Shown one piece after another: positions 38,501 through 50,500 of a stretch of 64,000 nucleotides of DNA. Origin of the DNA: Cymodocea nodosa (Eukaryota > Streptophyta > Magnoliopsida > Alismatales > Cymodoceaceae); NCBI GenBank assembly GCA_036874045.1, contig CM072335.1:21397501-21461500 (forward strand), read 5' to 3'. Position numbers and translations under genes: made by a program. Position 1 is the stretch's first letter, and each line of letters begins with the position of its first letter. Below the pieces are notes generated by a model. That model had not been told where the DNA came from. It was given only the letters and a program-made list of their open reading frames with translations, and searched no databases.

Positions 38501-41500
38501 AATCGACCCGACATCAAAAAAATATCCTCACAGACCTCCGATAGTTAGTGATTATGGTGGTGTTGGTAATTTTTGGTGATGGTGTGGATACTTCAGTAAA
38601 CTTCCGACACTGCCTACAGTTAGTACAGTCCTCCACCTATACACACACTACCAACCACCCTTTCTTCGTTTTTCTCCTCTTCTTTTATATTTCTTCCATA
38701 GTAACTACTTCTACTTAGATGATCGATTGAATTTCCTTCATCTATATCAACGATGGTGATTTCTTTTTCCTTCCACGAGTGAATTCCTACGTGATACGTG
38801 CAATCATGGTTTTCCTTCGAATGTCCTGTTTCTGTAACCGCTACAGTGACATATTAAAAAATAAATGGTCCATGGAGTTACAGATAACTCAATGGACTTA
38901 CTTCATTGATTTAACTATAAAACACGTGCAATAAAGAAATAACAAATTCAGATGTTTCAGATAGTTATAACTATAAGTATCCGAAACTTATATGCATTTC
39001 GAATAGTTAGCACCTAAACTTCCGAAAGATAACTTAAGTCAAGTTTCCAGAACGCGACACGTGTCCTCAGACAGTTTTATAATAAAAAGATATTTCGGAT
39101 ACTTACAAACCTAACTATCCGATGCCCAGATGCATTTCGAATAATTAACAGATAACTTACCGAAAATCTACCTAAGTTATGCATTAAGGTTTCAACACGT
39201 GTACTCTAGGAAATAATAAAATATTCTTCTATCGTTAAAAACATAACTGTCCAATACATGCAATATAACTCTCTGAAATAACAGAAAATTCGGATACTTA
39301 AGAATTTCACAGCCTGCAATTCCCCGACAGTTCAGAAATGTACTAAATTAACATTAATTCCTTGAAATTACGTAGATTCCTTCATTAAAGCATATAACAG
39401 TGCAATTATAACATAATGGCTTAATTCTTATATGATAAGCTAAATATTATGCAATTAACCATCATTTAACCGTTAATATTATGCATTTTTTCATTCTAAA
39501 CACTTTCCCCATACTTAAATTTTACTAGTCTCTTAGCAAACTAAGATTTAACTAGTTGGTCTTTCTAAAGTGCTAGAATTAATTCTTCATTTTGTTCTTC
39601 AGAATACATAAATTTAGATTACTATAGAGATATTCTGTATTTTTTAGTAATCTGTTTTAACATTGTTTTCTCCTCTTCAACCTACAAATATATTTAAAAC
39701 ATATGTAGATTACATACAAAATACATTAGCATCACATAAGTGTTAATTATATTATCATTTTTTCTTCTTTTCAGCATCTGTCATCCTGAATTTTCCATAT
39801 GATTTCTAAAATAAATTTCAACTACATACAAATCAAAATACAATCCAATTCAATATGATTAAAACAAGTAGAATAAATAATTGTATCTCAGATAAACAAC
39901 TTCAAAAGTCTATTCTAGATTCATACTTCAGCAATTTTAGATAACAGAAAATATACTCGATTCAAAAGATATCTGTATTTCACAAAATACTTTTATCTTT
40001 TCAAAACAATATATGCATATTTATACTTTAAAAGTTAATTTGAAAAACTTGAATCATACAAGAGTTTTCTAGTGTACCTATGTATCGAGCTTTCAATCAA
40101 CAATTCCAGATCTGATCAGGATCTTAGGTTACCAGATTTAAAGAGTCCTTTTTAGGTCAACAATTCTTACAAACCTATCTGCTCAAGTACAAAAGGCTCG
40201 TGATCAAATAAGTCAATAAACTCTCAAAGTTTTCTCTCTTTTTTTTTTTTTAAACACAGATAATATATAGACGTATTTCATTAATACAAATGAAATAAAA
40301 CACAAATCTCATATAATCCTACTTCTATTATTTACTGAAAATATGAATCCATATCAATAAACTCATACTTTTTCTGTAATTTAATAAGATCTACACGTAA
40401 ATCATTCTACAAATTTAATCAATCAAATTAAATATATCCTTGATCATATGTATTTCATTTAATCCAAAAATCAACATTTCAACTTTTCCAGAATTTCAGA
40501 TCATTTACTGAGTTTCAGTTAAGCATTCTGATTTCTTTTTAAAATCGTGAAACTATTAAACTCATAAAATTCAGCAAAAACATAAGATACTATATCTAGA
40601 TTTGTATGAATAATAAAATTCTGTAGCATCTTATATAACATTATAAATATAACATTCAAGCAGTTACAATTCTTAAAAATTTTCCAGTTTCAATTATTAG
40701 ATAGTTACAGCAAATTCATAAAAAAAAAATTTTACAATTTCCACATAACTTTTGCAGTACCATTCTAATTTCTCTAATTAACAAAATTACATGACTGTTA
40801 CTTTAATTACCTCCCCCCTATACCTACATTTTGCATTGTCCTCAATGTAAAAGATTTTACAATAAATACAGTAATTGTAGCAGGCATGAATATTGTTTCG
40901 TTGACTTAATACCTAACTCAACAAACCTAATTCATTAAATTAATGAATAACTCCACGAACTGAGTTTAAATGTAAATTCAGGATAAATAATCAATTACAT
41001 ATCTTGTCATTTTGTATCTCCTTCATATCTTTCAATTTTTGATTCTGAAAAATTTTTCATTCACAAATAAAAGTAAAATATATATAACAAAATAACAAAA
41101 CATAAATTGTTAAATCAATGTTTTATGTGGAACCCAGACTCTTATGCCTTTGGTAGCTCACAAGCAAGCCAGTTGGTTTCCCAGAACAGATACCAACAAA
41201 CTAGATTGATATTTTGTTTTTTTTCTTCTTTTTTCTTATAAAATAAAACTAAAACTAAAATTTTTTTCTTTTCTTTTTCTTTTTTTTCTAAAAATAAATG
41301 TAAATTACACAACATTAAAAACACAAAATTATAATTTAAGAACATGATTGAAAAATAGTAACAAATGGAATAAACGTGTCAATCCATGCAAACTTTTAAG
41401 CATAATTCTTCTTGCTATCAATTCGATTTTAATGTAGTTCATTTTCCTTTTTAGCTTGTAAACTTGCAGTATGTTATCAATACTAAATATAAGTGTATTA

Positions 41501-44500
41501 CCATTAATAAAATAAAATGCAAAAAGGAATCCTCTTCTGTTCTAAGATAATGTAACTGCTTCTATTTCTACATCTATTTCAATATATTTATCTTCACACT
41601 TCCATTCATTTAGGTCTTTCATAATCCATATTTGAAATTTCCTCAATTCATCCTATCATCTTATCAGACATAAAGTAGGATCATCATATTCATTATACCA
41701 CACTCCTACTTGAATTTTATCATATTCTACAGATGGTGGTTTAGCTATATCACTCGGTATAGGTAATATTTCTATAAAGTCATCATCATAACTATTTATG
41801 TTTACTATGTATAAATCAAATCTAAATGCAACTAATATATCTGTAACTAAATATATATATCCATCAAGTATGACATGTATGTTGTTAATTAATGATTTCT
41901 GTCCTAGATATATCATAGTATTTTCAATCCAAGATCTATTCAGAAAATTATACACATTTAAACATAAATCTTCATCCCAATTTCCAGTTGGTCTCCAGTA
42001 ATACAATTTTTCAAGAATGGTCAAATTTTTATTAGAAAATGTTAATGCTGACCCACAATTTTCAGTTGGTACTTCATATCTATTAGGTCTTCCTATATTC
42101 CATTCTTTTCTAGTGATAGGATTTCTAATCAAAATATCAGGTAACAAAATTGCATACATTGGTTTGGTTCTGTAAATAATTAATCATTCATCTATCCCTA
42201 TAATATGATCTATTCCTTCTAATGTATTAGGTGAAATTCTAGCATTTTCTTCCATATTCAGATATTCATAGCTGATTAAACTACGATTAAATGACTTCCA
42301 TAAAAATCCATCTCTAATCTTAGTCATTTTTGTAGCTTATAGTCCATGAAAATATTTTTCTCTAACACAATCTTTAATTTCTTTTGATACACAACACAAT
42401 CTACACATATCTTTAGCTGACAGGTTACTCAGTACTTCCCTCAATGCATCTAGTGGTAATTTTATCAATTCCATCTGTTGTGATTCTGTATAACATAAAT
42501 AAAAATTTAACAGAAATAAAATTAACATAGTTACTTACTTACCCTCGTGGAGTTAAGTAATAACTCTATGAAATTACTAACTATAATTAAACTTATATAT
42601 TTTTCCTTTTTTATGTGAAAAGTTAGATCAGACAACTGGTCCCCAGCAACGGTGCCAGAAAACTTGTCTATTGGGTTCGTTAACTTCTGTTTTTATTTGT
42701 TTAATTTGTCTTTAGGCTTATATCAATAATTACTTTTAGAAGTAAACTAACAATCTTTCACATAAATTAGATATTCATTCTAATTTGTATTTTAACTGCA
42801 AGTGCACAGTGTATATTGTATTTGTGTGCAAGTACAGGTCAATCTCATAGAGATTGAGTAAGAATTGTGTAATGTTTTGGTTTTAATAATGAAATTTAGG
42901 TGTTCAATAAGCACTCTGTTAAATTATAGTTAACGTAACGGACTAAGTTCGTAGAGTTATGGCTAACTCAACGGACTAACTTCGTGAACTTAAGTTAACT
43001 TCACAAGTCTATCTTTCCAGTTTAATACTGTTATTTACAAAAGAATTTGGCCAACCATTGGGCAGTTCCACAGATTTTAAATAACATCAATTAAACTCTT
43101 TAATGTTAGTTAACATTAGATTTATCATTAAGCAATACTAACATTCAGATATTTCAAACAGTAACTATTAAAGTCTTTAAGTATCTGGAACGAATCAATT
43201 TCAGTAAACTGTAAAACTATTTTCTATTTTTTGAATCAAACAAACATAAAACATTCGCAATACTGACAATGATAACATTACTCACGATACAAAACAAATA
43301 ATACAACACTTAAATACTAAATATAAACACAGATAAGTTGTTGTTTTTGGTATTTTTGTTTTGATATGTTCATGAAAATAGGCGAAAGGTGAAATGTAAA
43401 AATCTCTATCAACAGTAAAAACTTTTGTCACTACATGCGACACGATTATACCACTGAAAACTTAATCAATTACAATCTTACCTCCTCTCCCTATAAAATC
43501 ACAAGTCCAGAATTGCAAGATGATCTCCTCTTCAGCATACTAGCATCAACCTGAAACCAAGGCTAGAAGCTTTACGATCTCCTGAGATATGAGTCGGTGT
43601 TTGGTGAAAATGACTTCCTTTCCCGCGATGCGATCACTCCTCACAGTGGTTGTCAGGCACCGTGTTTAACTTGGAATCGACCCGACATCAGGAAAGTATC
43701 ATCATAGACCTCTGATGGTTGGTGATTATGGTAGTGTTGGTGATTTTTGGTGATGGTGTAGATGTTTCAATAAACTTTCAACACTGTCTGCAGTTAGTAC
43801 AGTCCTCCACCTATGCACACACTACCAACCACCATTTCTTCGTTTTTTTCCTCATCTTTTATATTTCTTCTGTAGTAACTGCTTCTACTTAGATGATCGG
43901 TTGGATTTCCTTCATCTATATCAACGATGGTGATTTCTTCTTCCTTCCACAAGTGAATTCCTACGTGATACGTGCAATCATGGTTTTCCTTCGAATGTCC
44001 TGTTTCTGTAACCGCTACAGTGATATATTAAAAAATAAATGGTCCATGGAGTTACAGATAACTCAATGGACTTACTTCATTGATTTAACTATAAAACACG
44101 TGCAATAAAGAAATAACAAATTCAGATGTTTCAGATAGTTATAACTATAAGTATTCGAAACTTATATGCATTTCGAATAGTTAGCACCTAAACTTCCGAA
44201 AGATAACTTAAGTCAAGTTTCCAGAACGCGACACGTGTCCTCAGACAGTTTTATAATAAAAAGATATTTCGGATACTTACAAACCTAACTATCCGATGCC
44301 CAGATGCATTTCGAATAATTAACAGATAACTTACCGAAAATCTACCTAAGTCATGCATTAAGGTTTCAACACGTGTACTCTAGGAAATAATAAAATATTC
44401 TTCTATCGTTAAAAACATAACTGTCCAATACATGCAATATAACTCTCTGAAATAACAGAAAATTCGGATACTTAAGAATTTCACAGCCTGCAATTCCCTG

Positions 44501-47500
44501 ACAATTCAGAATTGTACTAAATTAACATTAATTCCCTGAAATTACGAAGATTCCTTCATTAAAGCATATAACAGTGTAATTATAACATAATAGCTTAATT
44601 TTTATATGATAAACTAAATATTATGCAATTAACCATCATTTAACCATTAATATTATGCATTTTTTCATTCTAAACAACTATGTAAGACTTTTCATTAGTT
44701 TTTTGTCAATCATGTATTATAGGTAATCAATTATGTGCTACTTATAAGAGTCATGAATTGTCCTTTGTTAAAGAGTTGTTTGGTTTAGTTTATTATGATA
44801 TTTAAGGATCTTCTAAACTTGCGTCAATATCTAGTTATTGTTATTATACTATTTTTGTTGATAATTTCTCTCATGTGTCTTGGTTATATCCGTTAAATAA
44901 TTGTCAATATTTTGTCAATGTATTCCATGATTTCTTTAATACTTAGTTTTCTATTACTTCAAAACTTTTTTGCAAAGATAATACTCTTAAGTTTCTTCAT
45001 TCTAATGCTATTTTTTTTAACTCAATGTGATATCATTCATCAAACTTGGTATACACATCTTTCAATAGAAGGGAATTGCTAATACTCTATCTTTGTTAAG
45101 AAAAGTTCCTCTAAACATATAATTTTGATTGTATATGTAAATGATATCCTCCTAAGTAATGATGTCAAAGGTATTTATGCTACCAAGAAGTTTCTTACTC
45201 AATACTTTGTTGTTAAAGACATGGAAAAATCAAGATATTTCTTGAATGTTAAGTTTGCCTATTCTAGAGGAAGAATGGCACTTTTACAAAGAAAATATAC
45301 ACTTGAATTGTTAAAAGAAACATGTCTTTTAAGATGCAAGCCAAAGCATACTTTATAGAGCCAAATCCTCCCATTTAAGATACTACTTCCAAGCCTTTTA
45401 AATATGTTGGACAATACCATAGATTGATTGAAAAACTCATTTATCTTACTATCACTCATCCTAACATTTCCTACACAATTAAACTCCTAAGTTAGTTTAT
45501 AAGCATACCCAAGATGGTTAATTAGAATGGTACTCATAGATTGTTAGCATATATCAAGAGCAATCTAAGTAAAGGATTGATCTACTCAAAGCATGAATAT
45601 CCAAATGTCGTTGCTTATTTAACCTCAAGCCATGCAGGTGACAAAAGAAATAGGAAATCTACTTCTAGTTATTATACCAATGTAGGTAAAGATCTTATAA
45701 TCAAGAGAAGCAAGAAATAAAATGTAGTCTCCAAGTCAAATGTAGAGGTAGAATACAAATTCATTTCACAAACAACTAGTAAACTAGTGTGGCTAAAATC
45801 TCTTTTAATTAAGCTTGGAGTTTAAGTTCTAATTCCAATAGTTATGCATTGTAATAATCAAGTAACCATATAATATAGCAAGAAATGAAACCTTTCATGA
45901 ATGAACAAAGCATATCAATGTTGATTATCACCATGTTCATGACCTTATGGAAAGAAAAGTTATTAGCACTCCTTACACCCAATGTTTCTAACTTATAGAT
46001 ATTTTTACTAAAGGTCTCAATGTTAGGGTCTTTACAAACTTTTGTAACAAACTAAGATTATTCAATTTGTACTCTCCAACATGAGAGAGAGTGTTAGAGT
46101 TGTATATATGGGTATAAATAGGCATTTAAATCCTATGGATCCATGTATAACATGTATTTATTCATATCTTTTGTTAATGGAAAATCCTAATCACCCATTT
46201 ACCCTAATTAATAGAGGAGGCTAATTAAATGAAAATCCCTAATATTAAGAGGCCCAACCTTTTTACCTTTTTGATAATGAGAGTAATAAAAGTCTACTTG
46301 ACTAGACGTCTTTCTTAATTTATATAGTGTTGTCACTCAAGAGATCCTAATATTTCTAAAACACCAAGATAAGAAATTTCATCAAGCTTAGTAGTATCAT
46401 CTCTTACAATCATAAGGATACAAATCATCTTCTTCACTTTGACTTTAGCAAAGTCAACCTTAAGCCATTTTGCAACTTGCTTAAAAATTATTTGAAATTA
46501 GAGCATTGACAAATCCAAGAAATTCAATTCTGATTTCCTATCAAACTCTAGTAAGTTAAAAAATCAACAAATGTTGCCAAACTTTTGTTAAGGTCATGAA
46601 ATTTGAAATATGGTAAAGAAGATCCATTAAGCTTAGTAGTATTGTCTCCTACAATCATAAAGATTGTCTTCATCATTTTGACTTTAGTAAGTTCAAGCTC
46701 AATCCATTTAGCAACTTGCCTAGAAATCTTTTGAAATTGAAGCCTTGAAAGTCCAAGAAATTTAACTTCAATTTCATTTCAAATTTTGGTAAGTTAAAAA
46801 TTCAAACATTACTAAAATTTCATTATGTTAAGGTCAACAACAACAATACAATTCCTGATTTCACTACATGAGGTTGACCACATGAATCCTTTTTTCCCAA
46901 ATATTTCTATTCATTGTCAAATCTTCTAGTGAATTACATGAATTTAAATATTTTCTTACAATTTCTAACCAAGTGGTTTTAAGTCTACCTCTACCTCAAT
47001 TTAAACTTCATTATCTTGAAGTCATGATGCTAAATATATAGTAAAGAAAATCAAATCTTGTTAACAAATTTCCAATGTCAACAATAATTTTATTTTATTT
47101 TGACAAGTCAAGAAATCAACATGTGTCAACAAAATTTCATTGACATATATCAATATCTAATTCCATAAACAAATCACACATGACCTGCAACTTTCGTTGA
47201 AGATGTTACTAAGAATTTTACAATACCATATCTAAAACATCCCTTGATAGTTTTTAGATTCCTATCAATTGAAATTGATGTGATTAGATTAGCCCTCTTT
47301 CTATTGATGATAAACCTATGAAAGAATCACGTATTTCAATCCCCATACTAGAGCCACAAAGCTTTTAACCCCTCTTCCTAAAGAATCTCCTTCCTTTAAG
47401 TCTATTTTTCTAATAAAATTTTAGTCAACCCCTAGTCTATCAATTTATTGACTTAAACCCCACTATTTCCTATTTAATTAATATTATTTATATTTACATA

Positions 47501-50500
47501 AATATAAGTACATTACATTTATTTTTAATTTACATTATTTTTCAGCAACCTCCTAATTAAACACCTATTTTTTATGTTTTGATTTTCAATCCCTATAATG
47601 TCTATTTTCCATTTTTACAAAAATGCAACAACTTGCATTGTGCAATTTAGACCACAAATAAATTCATCTAATCAAAAACACTAGCTCACAACAACTTTCT
47701 AGATTAACTTTAGTCTACAAAAAATACACCTATTAATAATAGAAAACAATTATAATGTGTGTTGAAAGTTGAAATATGGACACCCAAGTTAAAATAAATT
47801 GGTTAAGAATGGTGACTATTCAAAGCCATCAAATTTATTACCATTGGATTTAAGACTACGAAAAAATGCAATTAATGACAACTATATTATTGTTTTTTTC
47901 AATAGGCAATCAAGACATTGTCAATGCTAATGTAGTTAAAGTAACTAATACACCATTTAAAAATATAACTTACTGGAGTCTCCACATGTTGAAAATATAC
48001 TTCTTATAGAATTGCATAAAAGATGTGTCCACAACCAATAAACTCAAAATTGTTCTAGAGTTATATTGTGCATCTTGTTTGCTTTTAAGCTTTCCATATC
48101 ATCTCAACTGGAGTTTTGGCTAACACTTTGCTTTTCTAAATGTCTCATTATAGAGTTATAATTAATGGAAAAGAAAACATGAATGAAATGAAATGAAACC
48201 TGATTGGCAAAGGTGTTTTCTTCTTGCTTTGAATGTATAACCATTGAGCTTAGATTGGCTATTTTTTGTGCTTGCTCTTTTAATCTTCTATCACGCAGTT
48301 CTTTGGCTTTCTTTTCTTCTTCTAACTCTAGAGCAATCCTTTCTTTCTCTAGTTCACTCTGCAATACCCAAAAATGCCTAAATAAAGATCATGACAAAAA
48401 AACTTATAATCAAAATTATCCTACAAATGGAAAAAAGGAAGTGATAAACTAACTTGTAGAAGTGTGTTCCTAAGATTCACAATCTCCATTTCCCAGTGCT
48501 CTGAATGAGAACCCTGATATGTAGACAAATTTAAACGCATAAAATAATTTTTTTTACTTTTATAACAAAATAACTTGAAAAGTTGTAAACAAGTTAAAAA
48601 CCTGTAATTTAGCTCGAAGCTCTTCAATTTCCTTCTTTTGACGCTTCAATAATGCCGCATCAGTTAGAATCTATCATGTATGACACATTGCCAAATATCT
48701 TATGAGAATATCTCAAACAAGTTAAAAAAACAAAGATGTGACGAAGAGAACATGGAATACATCCAAAAAATTCATTGAAATGAATAATATGCTGAAATGT
48801 CTTGCATATTATGAGAGAGACCTCATTCACACAAGCATGATTTGTAACATGCAACGCTCTATTAGAGAATTGGAGGCTGCTTTTGGTCTCATCTGCATGA
48901 ACCTGCCATTGACTTAGAACTTTAAATCAACAAACAAAGACATCATTAACACTATTTATTAGATCATATTTAGAAACAAAAATAAAGAGATAATATGATC
49001 AAATATATGCAAAATGGGTTAATGCAAATGAAACAAGAAATATCCATCAAAACAACTTTTCAGAAATTCTTCTTGGATTTACAACATTTTTCCAATCAAT
49101 AAACAAATCTATACCTGAGCAAGTGTTATGTTACAAATAATAGCTGTGTTTGCATTTCCACCAAGTGCAGGTTGCAATATTCGAGTAAGCTTACTATCTC
49201 GGTAAGGAACATGACCCCTAAACATGGTAGCATGTTTGTGAATAAATATTTATCATGAATACATTATAGCACAAAAATCATGATAATGTATTCATAACAT
49301 GACATACCCTTGGCCCTCAACACTTTCACTCAACTTTTTAATGACTGTACCAAGTGTCATCAAGCTTTTATTTATATGGGAACCTTCTTTAAGTCTTAGT
49401 CCTTCAGCACCAGTCTTTGCAGCTCGTTCTGAACCCGCTAGATCAACCAAATTCTAGTTGCAACAAAACAATATTTGCAGAGAAATTTTGGTAAATATGC
49501 ATATTACGAAATTAAAAGATGAAATATTGTAGGTTAAAATTGTACTTCAACGTACAAGAATAGATACACGGACAGCATCACATGAATCATTCCCATCATT
49601 GTCTTCACTTCTCTCTCGGCTTTCAATTATCTGAAATGAAAAGATGAGTAGGAAAAACAAATTGTTGAATTGCCAATGACTCAAATCATTACAAATCCAG
49701 GAAAAAATTCATTACCATACGAAAAATTGTGTGTGATCTACTACTGTAAAGATTCATGTTTGTCTCTCCAATGTGACGGTGGGCTGCACATCAGAGAATG
49801 TCTAAAACTTGTCATAAATATCTTCAGAGAAGAATTGTGCAAGAAACAAACAGAAAATGAAATATAAAATGTATAAAAGACAAAGGGAAATGGTATAGCG
49901 GTAATTTGAACCAATGAGAATGAATATGCCTACATTCTCCAAATTCCACTAGATCTAAGACTTGATCAGGGGTGGTGACAATCTCTTCCCTCAATCCAGC
50001 AACAAATATGCCTCTCTGTTTTAAATAGATAATGTAAATGTCAATGCTAAACTATAATCAAGTACAAGATACTAGAAAAGGAAACACCAAATGTGTCAAA
50101 CAAAACAAAATATTTAAACATGTACCTCTGGGCTCTCATGAATCTGTAACTTTCTATGCTCAGGAACTAGTAAGTCATTGATTTCTTCATTGTATATTTC
50201 CATATAGGACATGCGCACAAGAAATTCCCTACCAATGTCCTAGCAATCAAGAGAAACATATTATGGTCAAGAGAATAAAGGTGATAAACACATGAAAGTG
50301 ACATAATTTAAATTTCTGTGGTGTTCTGTAAAAAATTCATAAAGCATGGTATTTAAGATAAGAATGTCGGAGTTGAAGGCAAAAAATTAGGTAGTTAGAT
50401 ATTGTACCTAAGTTATGCGCAATGTGTGCATGTATGAGTAAATAATGAATTCAAAACACCAAATCCAAACCATAGCTTAGAGTGGAATATATAGCGAAAA

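Larger units (their letters stand above)
37440..44676 (-). mobile_element. Non-autonomous Athila-family LTR element carrying an F-box gene copy
   Basis: In element orientation (minus): a 5' LTR from 44676 (TGTTTAGAATG) to about 42651, a primer site TGGCACCGTTGCTGGGGACCA, then an F-box coding region, then a 2.1 kb non-coding part. A purine tract TATGGGGAAAG ends at 39503, followed at once by a second LTR copy starting TGTTTAGAATG at 39502. No gag, protease, reverse transcriptase or integrase text is seen. The second copy continues past the LTR through a primer-site sequence to 37440, where copia text resumes. TGTAAG occurs just outside both ends (about 37424-37429 and 44681-44686) and may be a target duplication. 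LTR copies are much more alike than those of the other elements here, so this is the youngest large insertion. Confidence 0.8.
34735..46260 (+). mobile_element. Ty1/copia retrotransposon, decayed, split by a nested Athila-family element
   Basis: Left part: gag text from about 35390 ([28 protein letters not shown]), a zinc-knuckle-like stretch near 36040, and protease and pre-integrase text to 37430, ending in [11 protein letters not shown]. Right part, after the nested insertion: [10 protein letters not shown] and an integrase start from about 44700, then reverse transcriptase ([13 protein letters not shown], about 45130) and RNase H to about 46050, a purine tract, and an LTR start TGTTAGAGTTG at 46092. 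The integrase-to-reverse-transcriptase section is largely lost. The 5' LTR is uncertain (possibly from about 34735). Many breaks; old. Antisense to the kinesin, in intron 13. Confidence 0.7.
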
